DNA of 64,000 nucleotides. Source: Micromonospora solifontis (lineage in GTDB: Bacteria; Actinomycetota; Actinomycetes; Mycobacteriales; Micromonosporaceae). This document shows positions 8,234 to 15,050 of this stretch, in pieces (the stretch's first letter is position 1; every line of letters begins with the position of its first letter). Under the pieces are notes generated by a model. The model searched no databases, was not told the origin of the DNA, and worked only from the letters and a program-made list of their open reading frames with translations. The stretch spans positions 17,593 through 81,592 of the forward strand of contig NZ_RJLN01000017.1 in the NCBI RefSeq assembly GCF_003725545.1, written 5' to 3'. Made by a program: the position numbers and the translations under genes.

Positions 8234-8693
8234 GGTCGGCCTCGGCGACGACCGGCCGGCCGTTCCGGAGCAGGTCCCGGCCGGCGATCTCGTCCGCCTC
8301 CCGCCAGGCCTGGATCCGCTCCGGGCGGACCCGGAACCAGGGGTACTTCTCCCGGAACGTGCGCGGGTCGAAGCCGGTCTTCGCGGCGAACGCGTCGGCT
8401 TCGGCGTCCGGCAGCTCGTCGTGGCGGAGCACCTCCACCGTGCCGTCCACCATGACCACGTCGCGGGTGGCGCCGATGCCGAGGCGTACCCGCCCGGTGT
8501 CGCGCATGTTCCGGCCCGTCGGCGTGTTCTCGGAGGTGGCGAGCAGCAGCGTCTCGCCGCCCCAGCGGAAGGAGAGCGGCACCAGGTAGGGCCGACCGGC
8601 CGGGTCGGCGGTGGCCACCCAGACGTCGACGTCGTGTTCGAGGCGGTGCCGGGTGTCCGCCCAGCGCTGCGCGCGGGACCGGGATTCGGTCAT
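8229..8693 (-). CDS. Pyridoxamine 5'-phosphate oxidase-family (PPOX/split-barrel) protein
   Basis: The protein of 154 aa has the split-barrel flavin or F420-binding fold pattern: WVATADPAGRPYLVPLSFRW (about 27-46), LLLATSENTPTGRNMRDTGRV (50-71) and a C-terminal PERIQAWREADEI. Members bind FMN or F420 and reduce or protect small molecules; this one is too generic for a substrate. The ATG at 8693 has GGAGGG 6 nt upstream; a longer reading to 8756 lacks homology-like features. Its stop codon is inside a palindromic repeat shared with the convergent symporter gene. Confidence 0.85.
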   Translation of the reverse strand: MTESRSRAQRWADTRHRLEHDVDVWVATADPAGRPYLVPLSFRWGGETLLLATSENTPTGRNMRDTGRVRLGIGATRDVVMVDGTVEVLRHDELPDAEADAFAAKTGFDPRTFREKYPWFRVRPERIQAWREADEIAGRDLLRNGRPVVAEADR

Positions 8694-8790
8694 CGATGCC
8701 CTCCATCGACTCGCCGGGCCCCGACCGCGTACGGCCGGGGAATGACTGAGGATCATCCTCCAGCCGGACAGCCCACTGGTGGGGCCGGGC

Positions 8791-8796
8791 TAGGTT
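8791..8796 (+). promoter_or_regulatory. Leaderless -10 element for ABC ATPase gene
   Basis: TAGGTT ends 6 nt before the ATG at 8803, the spacing expected if transcription starts at the start codon. There is no purine-rich ribosome site in between. Confidence 0.6.
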
Positions 8797-8802
8797 CGGG
8801 TC

Positions 8803-9567
8803 ATGACCGATCAGCACCCCGCACTGTCCCTCCGTGGCCTGGCCAAGCGGTTCGACACCAAGGTGGCGGTCGCCGGGGTCGACCTGGACGTTCCGACCGG
8901 CTCGTTCTACGGGCTGCTCGGTCCGAACGGCGCCGGCAAGACCACCACCCTCTCCATGGCCGTCGGCCTGCTGCGGCCCGACGCGGGCCAGGCCCGGGTC
9001 CTCGGGTACGACGTGTGGGCCGACCCGGTCCGGGCCAAGGGCCTGCTCGGCGTGATGCCCGACGGGGTTCGGCTCTTCGACCGGCTGAGCGGGGCGGAGC
9101 TGCTGGCGTACCACGGTCTGCTGCGCGGGATGGACCCGGCGGTGGTCGACCAGCGGGCGGCCGAGCTGCTGGACGTGCTGGCGCTCACCGACGCCGGCCG
9201 CACCCTGGTGGTCGACTACTCGGCGGGCATGAAAAAGAAGATCGGCCTGGCCTGCGCGCTGCTGCACGGCCCCCGGCTGCTGGTGCTCGACGAGCCGTTC
9301 GAGGCGGTCGACCCGGTCTCGGCGGCGCTGATCCGGGACATCCTGCACCGGTACGTCGTCGGCGGCGGCACCGTCATCTTCTCCAGCCACGTGATGGAGG
9401 TGGTCGAGCGGCTCTGCTCGCACGTGGCGATCCTGGCGCAGGGCCGGATCACCCGGGTCGGCACGCTCGACGAGGTACGCGGCGACCGTTCGCTGGAGGA
9501 GGTCTTCGTCGAGGTGGTCGGCGGCCGGACCGCGACGGGTGAGGAGCTGTCGTGGCTGTCCCGGTGA
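8803..9567 (+). CDS. ABC transporter ATP-binding protein
   Basis: The protein of 254 aa has a complete nucleotide-binding domain: Walker A GPNGAGKTTT (near 44), a Q-loop region, signature YSAGMKKKIGLACALL (near 142; YSAGM replaces the usual LSGGQ), Walker B LLVLDEPFEAVDP (near 163) and the H-loop SSHVMEVVERL (near 196). Family arrangement is that of exporters of the CcmA/DrrA type. The permease starts inside its 3' end (16-nt overlap), so the two subunits are coupled. The ATG follows a TAGGTT -10 hexamer and is probably translated from a leaderless mRNA. The substrate is unknown. Confidence 0.93.
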   Translation: MTDQHPALSLRGLAKRFDTKVAVAGVDLDVPTGSFYGLLGPNGAGKTTTLSMAVGLLRPDAGQARVLGYDVWADPVRAKGLLGVMPDGVRLFDRLSGAELLAYHGLLRGMDPAVVDQRAAELLDVLALTDAGRTLVVDYSAGMKKKIGLACALLHGPRLLVLDEPFEAVDPVSAALIRDILHRYVVGGGTVIFSSHVMEVVERLCSHVAILAQGRITRVGTLDEVRGDRSLEEVFVEVVGGRTATGEELSWLSR

Positions 9568-11246
9568 CCACGCCCGACCGGCCGGCGCGGCGGGTCGGCG
9601 CCCGGCACTTCGTCCGGCTCAAGCTGCGGGTGATGGGCAACAACTTCCGCGGCCAGGGCTGGCGGATCGCGCTGTTCGTGGTGGGGGTGCTGTTCGGCCT
9701 CTGGGTCGCCGCCGGCGCCTTCTTCGCCCTCGCCGCGCCCGGCCTGGCCGGCGAGCCCCGGTTCGCCCTGCTGACCGCCGCCTTCGGCGGTGGCCTGCTG
9801 GTGCTCGGCTGGCTGCTGCTGCCACTGGTCTTCTTCGGCGTCGACGAGACCCTGGACCCGGCCCGGTTCGCGCTGCTCCCGCTGCCCCGCCGCACCCTGG
9901 TCACCGGCCTGTTCGCCGCCGCGCTGGTCAGCGTGCCACTGCTGGCGACGCTGGTCGCGGTGGCCGGGCTGGTGGTCACCGCCGGGGCGCTCGGCGGATG
10001 GGCGGCCGCCCTGGTCTCGGTGCTGGGGATCGTCGGCGGGCTGCTGCTCTGCGTGGCCGCCGCCCGCGCGGTGACCAGCGCGTTCGCCACCATGCTCCGG
10101 TCCCGCCGGGTACGCGACCTGGCCGCCGTCCTGCTCGCGGTGCTCGCCGCGCTGCTCGGGCCGTTGCAGATCGCGGTGCTCGCCGCGGTCCGGCACGCCG
10201 ACTGGGACCGGCTGACCGGGGCGGCCCGGGTGATCGGCTGGACCCCGTTGGGGGCGCCGTGGACCGCCGGGGTCGAGGTCGCCGAGGGCCGCCCCTGGGC
10301 GGCCCTGGTGAAGTTGCTGATCACCGTGGCGGCGCTCGGGGCGCTGCTGTTCTGGTGGTCCCGGACGCTGGAGTCGGCGATGGTCGGCACCGCCACCGCC
10401 GGCCCGTCCCGGCAGCGGCGCGGCCCGGCCGGTGGGCCGGTCGCCCAGCTCTTTCCCCGGGCCGTCGGCTGGGCCCGGCGGGACCGGTTCGGCGCGCTGG
10501 TCGCCCGGGAGTGCCGCTACTGGTGGCGGGACGCCCGGCGGCGGGCCAACCTGATCACCATCGCGGTGGTGGGCGTCTTCGTGCCGGTGATGGTCAACCT
10601 GGGCGGCTCCCGGCTGGTCGAGGACGGCGGCCAGGCGTTCGACGGGACGGTCCCCTACTCCTCGCCGGTGCGGCTCAGCCTCTCGATGCTGTTCGTTGGG
10701 GTGGTCGCCTCGGTCACCCTGGCCAACCAGTTCGGCTTCGACGGCAGCGCGTACGCGGCGAACGTGGTGGCCGGCGTGCCGGGGCGGCTGGAGCTGCGCG
10801 CCCGGATGACTGCGTTCGCGGTCTACGTGGTGCCGATTCTGGTCGCGGTCGCGATCATCCTGGCCACCCTGCTGGGTCGGCCCGCCTGGCTGGGCGTGAT
10901 GGCCGGCACGCTGTTCGCCGCGTACGGCGTCGGGCTGGCGATCAACGCCTTCGTCGCGGTGCTCGGCGGGTACGCGCTGCCCGAGACGAGCAACCCGTTC
11001 GCGATGAACAGCGGCGCGGGCGCGGCGAAGGGACTGCTCACCCTGCTCTCCATGGTCGCCTCGGCGCTGGTCGCGGTGCCGATGGTGCTGGCCGCGGCGC
11101 TGCTCGGCGGCGCCTGGCTCTGGCTGGCCCTGCCGGTCGGCCTGGCCTACGGGGTGGGCGCGGCGCTGCTCGGCGCGTACCTGGCCGGGGACGTGCTGGA
11201 CCGACGCCAGCCGGAGCTGCTCTCCGCCGTCACCCCGAGGCGCTGA
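9552..11246 (+). CDS. ABC transporter permease
   Basis: The protein of 564 aa has about 12 hydrophobic stretches in two clusters (residues 30-280 and 330-550) separated by a polar region with DRFGALVARECRYWWRDARR, as in two-half ABC-2-like exporter permeases. The GTG start has GAGGAG 5 nt upstream and lies inside the ATPase gene. It is the membrane partner of that ATPase. Its stop shares one base with the next start (TGATG), so an SRPBCC protein is cotranscribed. The transported compound cannot be inferred. Confidence 0.88.
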   Translation: MAVPVTTPDRPARRVGARHFVRLKLRVMGNNFRGQGWRIALFVVGVLFGLWVAAGAFFALAAPGLAGEPRFALLTAAFGGGLLVLGWLLLPLVFFGVDETLDPARFALLPLPRRTLVTGLFAAALVSVPLLATLVAVAGLVVTAGALGGWAAALVSVLGIVGGLLLCVAAARAVTSAFATMLRSRRVRDLAAVLLAVLAALLGPLQIAVLAAVRHADWDRLTGAARVIGWTPLGAPWTAGVEVAEGRPWAALVKLLITVAALGALLFWWSRTLESAMVGTATAGPSRQRRGPAGGPVAQLFPRAVGWARRDRFGALVARECRYWWRDARRRANLITIAVVGVFVPVMVNLGGSRLVEDGGQAFDGTVPYSSPVRLSLSMLFVGVVASVTLANQFGFDGSAYAANVVAGVPGRLELRARMTAFAVYVVPILVAVAIILATLLGRPAWLGVMAGTLFAAYGVGLAINAFVAVLGGYALPETSNPFAMNSGAGAAKGLLTLLSMVASALVAVPMVLAAALLGGAWLWLALPVGLAYGVGAALLGAYLAGDVLDRRQPELLSAVTPRR

Positions 11247-11740
11247 TGCCCGTCGTCGAGGCGGTGGTCACGGTGCCGGTCCCCCCGGAGTTGGCGTTCG
11301 CCGTGTCGCAGACGGTGGCGCCGGTCCGCTACCGCTGGGATCCGTTCGTCCGCGAGCAGCACTTCGAGGGCGGCGCGACCCGTCCCGGGAAGGGCGTCCG
11401 CACGTTCACCCGGTCCCGGCACGGCCTGACCATGGTCAGCGAGTACGTCTCCTACGCGCCGCCGACCAACGTGGGCATGAGGATGGTGCGGGGACCCTGG
11501 TTCTTCGAGATGTTCGGCGGCGGCTGGCGGTTCGCGCCGGGACCGGAGCCGGGAACGACGGTCGCCACCTGGCGGTACAACTTCCGGTGCCGGCCGGCTG
11601 CGCTGCGCCCGTTCGCCGAGCGCGTCGGGGTCTGGCTGCTCGGCCGGGACATCCGCCGCCGGATCGCCGGGTACGCCGCGGGTTGCGCCGACCCGGAGGT
11701 GCTGGCCGCCGCCCGCCGGGCAATCAACTCCGGCGCATGA
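11246..11740 (+). CDS. SRPBCC-family (START-like) protein
   Basis: The protein of 164 aa matches the polyketide cyclase/SRPBCC helix-grip pattern: EAVVTVPVPPELAFAVSQT at the N-terminus, internal GVRTFTRSRHGLTMVSEYV, and a long C-terminal helix after RRRIAGYAAG. Such proteins bind hydrophobic ligands in a deep cavity. Its ATG overlaps the permease stop, which links it to the ABC exporter; a lipid- or polyketide-handling role for the three genes is possible but inferred. It converges with the next minus-strand gene, overlapping by 17 nt. Confidence 0.8.
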   Translation: MPVVEAVVTVPVPPELAFAVSQTVAPVRYRWDPFVREQHFEGGATRPGKGVRTFTRSRHGLTMVSEYVSYAPPTNVGMRMVRGPWFFEMFGGGWRFAPGPEPGTTVATWRYNFRCRPAALRPFAERVGVWLLGRDIRRRIAGYAAGCADPEVLAAARRAINSGA

Positions 11741-11978
11741 AGGCGCACGGGGTGAAACTGCCGGTGACCGGCACGACGCTGACCAGTTCCCAGCCGTAGT
11801 TCGACAGGTGCTCGACCGCCTCCAACAGTTGGGTGACCCCGCTGGCCAGGAAGGCCGGGCGGGCCACCAGGGCGAGATGCCGGTACGGGTAGGACCGCAG
11901 GTCGACCTCGCCGCGGAGGATCACGTCGGCACCGAGGGTGCGGGACTGGGCCAACTGCTGCGGCGGCACGAAGGTCAT
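11724..11978 (-). CDS. Small GWEL-motif (DUF4177-like) protein
   Basis: The protein of 84 aa starts MTFVPPQQLAQSRTLG and ends EHLSNYGWELVSVVPVTGS...AFMRRS. The pattern of a helix followed by GWELVSV and a terminal basic strand resembles DUF4177 proteins, whose function is unknown. The ATG at 11978 was preferred to the one at 12005 because TATCGT lies 7 nt upstream of it, the leaderless -10 spacing seen widely in this window. A degraded second copy of its C-terminus lies directly upstream at 12024-12116. Confidence 0.65.
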   Translation of the reverse strand: MTFVPPQQLAQSRTLGADVILRGEVDLRSYPYRHLALVARPAFLASGVTQLLEAVEHLSNYGWELVSVVPVTGSFTPCAFMRRS

Positions 11979-11985
11979 GTCCCGC

Positions 11986-11991
11986 ACGATA
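11986..11991 (-). promoter_or_regulatory. Leaderless -10 element for GWEL-motif gene
   Basis: On the minus strand TATCGT ends 7 nt before the ATG at 11978. This is the same spacing as for the other leaderless starts in the window. Confidence 0.5.
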
Positions 11992-12023
11992 AGGCCGGCG
12001 CGCATCTCCCCGGAGCGGCCCGG

Positions 12024-12116
12024 TCAGGCCGTCCGGCGCATGGCGGCGTACAGGTGGTGCCCCTCCCCGACGGAGGTGATGTTGATCAGTTCCCACCCGT
12101 TAGCCCGGCCCCGCAC
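12024..12116 (-). pseudogene. Remnant of a GWEL-motif (DUF4177-like) gene
   Basis: Reading the minus strand from 12116 gives about 30 residues containing ANGWELINITSVGEGHHLY and then AAMRRTA before a TGA. This copies the layout of the intact neighbour (YGWELVSV...AFMRR). An in-frame TGA stands two codons upstream of the GTG, so the N-terminal 50 or so residues are missing. It looks like a decayed tandem duplicate. A short functional peptide cannot be excluded. Confidence 0.6.
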
Positions 12117-12195
12117 GGCTCATCCCGCGTCAACATCACGCTCAACCCACGAAGTAGTGGCTACCGCCTGCCGACGAGGCCACTGTTTCCCGGTT

Positions 12196-12408
12196 TCAGC
12201 GTGACCTTGAGGGGTCGAGGTCGCCGCTGCCCGGGACGGCGGTCAGGAAGCCGCGCCAGGCACCCGACGTGAAGGTGAGCGTGGGACCGGACCGGTCCTT
12301 GCTGTCCCGGACCAGCACCACCCCGGGCAGGTTGTCCGCCACCTCGACACAGTTGCCCTCGTTGGCCGAACGGATCGACTTGCGCCAGCGGGGCGCGAGA
12401 CTCGTCAT
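12196..12408 (-). CDS. DUF397 domain protein
   Basis: The protein of 70 aa shows the DUF397 pattern: WRKSIRSANEGNCVEVAD near the N-terminus, VLVRDSKDRSGPTLTFT in the middle and WRGFLTAV. These small proteins are encoded next to Scr1-family XRE regulators throughout Streptomyces and Micromonospora, where they are thought to form regulatory or toxin-antitoxin-like pairs. The ATG overlaps the stop of the XRE gene (ATGA), which supports coupling. A 3' extension of about 12 residues (SGDLDPSRSR) is unremarkable. Confidence 0.9.
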   Translation of the reverse strand: MTSLAPRWRKSIRSANEGNCVEVADNLPGVVLVRDSKDRSGPTLTFTSGAWRGFLTAVPGSGDLDPSRSR

Positions 12409-13190
12409 GGCGTCACCTTCAGCTTGTTGATCAGGTCGACGGAGGCGCGCTCGCTGAGCGCCTCGCCGAGCAGATGCTCCCACTTGCGCTGCACCAAGCC
12501 TATCCACTCCGGGTAGTCCGCGATCTGCCCACGCGCCGCGTTGTCGAGGCAGAGCAGGCGGTCTTTCCCGGGCAGTTCCGCGAGCACGAAGCCGCCGCCC
12601 ATGGAGGTGTGGGCACCGACTTCGAGCGGCAGGACGTGCAGGCGCACCTGTGGCAACTCGACCGCTTCGAGCAGCCGGCCGAGCTGCCGGTCCATCGCGG
12701 CGGGCCCGCCGACGGGCCTGCGCAGAGCGCTCTCGTCGATGACGAACACACACTCGGGCGGGTCCTCCCGGTGGAGCAGCTGCTGCCGGCTCATGCGGAG
12801 GCTGACAAGCTCCTCCACCCGATCGCTCCGGTACAACCCGCCCGCCGAGGCGACCGCGCGGCAGTACTCCTCAGTCTGTAGCAGCCCCGGAACCAGGCAC
12901 GGCTCGAAGTAACACAGTCGGGTGGCTCGCGCCTCGTGGCCGGGCCAGGACTCGAACCAGGCCGGCCCGCTCTCCGCCTCGTCCTCTTTCAGCAGGCCGG
13001 CGAGGAGGCCGCCGGTGCCGAGGGCCTGGTCGGCGGCGACGGCGAACTCCATGGTCGGCCGGCGGCGGCCGGTTTCGATCGCGGCCACCGTGGACGGACT
13101 CCACTTGATCAGCGCGGCCAGCCCCTCCTGGGAGACGTCCGCGCCGGCCCGGGCGGCCTTCAACGCCCGGATCCACATCTCGATGTTCAT
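12405..13190 (-). CDS. XRE/Scr1-family helix-turn-helix regulator (DUF5753)
   Basis: The protein of 261 aa has an N-terminal HTH (residues 5-60; AGADVSQEGLAALIKWSPST then VAAIETGRRRPT) followed by the DUF5753 domain (about 85-255; FEPCLVPGLLQTEEYCRA, ESALRRPVGG, QVRLHVLPLEVGAHTSMGG). This is the Scr1 type of the WhiJ group. It is paired with the overlapping DUF397 gene. The ATG at 13190 follows GAGAGG; the long reading further upstream is a shadow of the opposite-strand genes. An inverted repeat CTTACC-N5-GGTAAG overlaps its ribosome site and may be its own operator. Confidence 0.93.
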   Translation of the reverse strand: MNIEMWIRALKAARAGADVSQEGLAALIKWSPSTVAAIETGRRRPTMEFAVAADQALGTGGLLAGLLKEDEAESGPAWFESWPGHEARATRLCYFEPCLVPGLLQTEEYCRAVASAGGLYRSDRVEELVSLRMSRQQLLHREDPPECVFVIDESALRRPVGGPAAMDRQLGRLLEAVELPQVRLHVLPLEVGAHTSMGGGFVLAELPGKDRLLCLDNAARGQIADYPEWIGLVQRKWEHLLGEALSERASVDLINKLKVTP

Positions 13191-13191
13191 C

Positions 13192-13208
13192 CTTACCTCT
13201 CCGGTAAG
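13192..13208. promoter_or_regulatory. Inverted repeat upstream of XRE gene
   Basis: CTTACC and GGTAAG are separated by 5 nt and begin 2 nt upstream of the XRE start codon, overlapping its ribosome binding site. The position suits autorepression by the XRE protein. Confidence 0.45.
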
Positions 13209-13386
13209 TACGTGACCGCGCTGCGTAGTAAGCCCTGGCATCCTCCCCTGTCCGCGTCCCCGAGTCCAGGGTGGAGACACGCGGCCCGGCTGGTGGAGGC
13301 GACGACCCGGCGGCCGGTCCTGCGACGGGTCGCCCCGGCCATTCCCCCGGCCGGGGCGACCCCTTCCGACCAGAAGGAGGCACCGG

Positions 13387-13617
13387 ATGTTCAGCCTGTT
13401 CCGCCGCCGCCGGAACGCCGCCGCGCGCGCGTACCGGAGGACCGCGCCCGCGTACGACGGAGCCACGCCACCGCCCCCGGACGCCGTGCCGGTCCCGCCC
13501 TGGTCGAACGCGGCGCCGGCCTGGGCGGCCCAGCCGACGGTGGCCCTGCCGCGTCCCGGTCGGGCCGGCTGGCTCACCCCCGCGCAGACCTGGCGGGCGA
13601 ACGGCGGCCGCTGGTGA
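13387..13617 (+). CDS. Small basic protein of unknown function
   Basis: The protein of 76 aa is rich in Arg, Ala and Pro, beginning MFSLFRRRRNAAARAYRR and ending WLTPAQTWRANGGRW. I do not recognise a family. The gene has a strong ribosome site (AAGGAGG, 7 nt before the ATG) and its stop overlaps the GTG of the next ORF (GTGA), which supports it as real and cotranscribed. It reads divergently from the XRE/DUF397 pair across a 196-nt gap. Confidence 0.65.
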   Translation: MFSLFRRRRNAAARAYRRTAPAYDGATPPPPDAVPVPPWSNAAPAWAAQPTVALPRPGRAGWLTPAQTWRANGGRW

Positions 13618-14441
13618 CCGACGGGCAGATCGTGGACGGAGGTGGCCCTTCCGGGGGTCGCCTCCCGCCCAGGTCCCGCAGTGGTCGGATCGAGCATCTG
13701 CCCATGCGGCCGGCGTGGCGGTGCCGGGCGTGCGGGGCGCACTGGCCGTGCCAGCCGGCGCGGCTCGCCCTGCTGGTCGAGTACCGGCAGGACCGGACCG
13801 CGCTGCTGGTCTACCTGGGCGGGCTGCTGGCGGAGGCGGGTGATCAGCTCGGCCATCCGGCGGGCCTGCACCGGCGCTTCCTCGGTTGGGCACGGGACCG
13901 GGGCGGCACAATGTTTCACGTGAATCATGAGCCGGGGGCCGAGATCCACCACACCGACCCGTTCGCGGTGCCGGCCGGGCAGCGCTCGCCGGTACGCCGG
14001 CTGCGTGGCCGGCTGGCCGCCCCGGTGACACTCTGGACCGCGCCCGGCCCGGCCGGGCTGACCGTCTCCTCCACCCTGGTCGCCGAGGGGGAGCCGGACC
14101 GGCTGCTCGGGTTGATCGATCCGGAGTCGGACCTGTGGGCGGCGGTCGAGGAGGCGGGCCGGTTCGCCGTCGCGCCGCTCGGCCCGCCGCACCGGCAGCT
14201 CGCCGACCGCTTCGCCGGCCTCTTCCCGTCTCCCGGTGGGCTGTTCGCCATCGACGGGTGGACCGAGACGCCGTACGGGCCGGTGCCGTCGGACGCCGGC
14301 GGGTGGGCCGGCTGCCGGCTCGACACCGCCCGGGAGTACGGCTGGGGCCTGCTGGTCGAGGCCACCATCGAGGCGGTCGACCTCGCCGAGGAAACCGATC
14401 CCCTTCTGCACTACCGGGGGCGGTACCGCGAGCTGGGGTGA
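13614..14441 (+). CDS. Cys-motif domain fused to flavin-reductase-like domain
   Basis: The uninterrupted reading frame encodes 275 aa. The N-terminal part (about 30-95) has WRCRACGAHWPC, a CxxC...C metal-binding-like motif, then ARLALLVEYRQDRTALLVYL. The C-terminal part (about 110-270) fits FMN-binding flavin-reductase domains (PVTLWTAPGPAGLTVSSTLV; AGRFAVAPLGPPHRQLADRF). The GTG at 13614 overlaps the previous stop, which favours one fused product. Alternative starts are ATG 13704, just before the Cys motif, and ATG 13911, which would begin the reductase alone. A near-perfect parS site covers 13912-13927. Confidence 0.7.
   Translation: MTDGQIVDGGGPSGGRLPPRSRSGRIEHLPMRPAWRCRACGAHWPCQPARLALLVEYRQDRTALLVYLGGLLAEAGDQLGHPAGLHRRFLGWARDRGGTMFHVNHEPGAEIHHTDPFAVPAGQRSPVRRLRGRLAAPVTLWTAPGPAGLTVSSTLVAEGEPDRLLGLIDPESDLWAAVEEAGRFAVAPLGPPHRQLADRFAGLFPSPGGLFAIDGWTETPYGPVPSDAGGWAGCRLDTAREYGWGLLVEATIEAVDLAEETDPLLHYRGRYRELG
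13912..13927. promoter_or_regulatory. parS-like ParB binding site
   Basis: TGTTTCACGTGAATCA differs from the consensus parS TGTTTCACGTGAAACA at one position. It lies inside the flavin-reductase ORF and encodes FHVN. Bacterial parS sites are often intragenic and close to the origin. Confidence 0.65.
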
Positions 14442-14539
14442 CCGGACCTGGTAGGTCGGCGATGTGGCGGTGTCGAGGGCGGGAGGATGGCCCATCATCG
14501 CCGACCAGGAGTCGATCAAGCGGTGACGACCGGTGAGCG

Positions 14540-14557
14540 GAGTGACCTAGGTCACTC
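14540..14557. promoter_or_regulatory. Perfect 18-bp palindrome, probable operator
   Basis: GAGTGACCTAGGTCACTC is a perfect palindrome about 125 nt upstream of the DUF485-symporter operon. The core TGACCTAGGTCA looks like a dimeric repressor or activator site. Which protein binds is unknown. The rest of the 240-nt gap shows nothing else beyond a TACCGT at 14635. Confidence 0.6.
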
Positions 14558-14681
14558 GGCGCAGGAGGGCGACCGTTCGGCGCAGCCGGTCGCCGTTGTC
14601 GATCTGCACCTTCCCGGGTTGGGAGCGCGGTCTCTACCGTGCGCGAAAATCCCCACGCCTGCGAAGGTGGTGATCCACAGA

Positions 14682-15050
14682 ATGTCCACGGACACACCAG
14701 CGTCCGCGCCGGCCGAGTCCGCAGCGGAGCGTTATCTGGCCGTACAACGGTCGGACGAGTTCGCCGGGTTGCGGCGCACGCTGCGCGGCTTCATCTTCCC
14801 GATGACCGTCGCGTTCTTCCTGTGGTACGCGCTCTACGTCATCCTCTCCGCGTACGCGCGGGGCTTCATGGGCACGAAGCTCTTCGGCAACATCAACGTC
14901 GCCCTGGTCTTCGGCCTGCTCCAGTTCGTCTCCACGTTCGTCATCGCCTGGCTCTACGCCCGGTTCGCGGACCGCAGGATCGACCCGGTCGCCGACCGGA
15001 TCCGCGCCGAGATCGGGGAGGTGACCCATGAACACGGTCCTCGCGGCTGA
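14682..15050 (+). CDS. DUF485 domain membrane protein
   Basis: The protein of 122 aa has the DUF485 layout: a polar N-terminus with AERYLAVQRSDEFAGLRRTL, membrane span 1 (about 45-63, FIFPMTVAFFLWYALYVIL) and span 2 (about 80-98). DUF485 proteins are encoded upstream of acetate/pyruvate symporters (YjcH-ActP in Escherichia coli) and are thought to assist them. The ATG has GAAGGTGGTG upstream. The 3' end overlaps the symporter gene by 23 nt. Confidence 0.93.
   Translation: MSTDTPASAPAESAAERYLAVQRSDEFAGLRRTLRGFIFPMTVAFFLWYALYVILSAYARGFMGTKLFGNINVALVFGLLQFVSTFVIAWLYARFADRRIDPVADRIRAEIGEVTHEHGPRG

Noticed and set aside
12936..13614. N-terminal extension of the flavin-reductase ORF
   Set aside because: The upstream half is antisense to the XRE gene. 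A ribosome site and gene (13387) intervene, and the GTGA overlap at 13614 marks the likely start.
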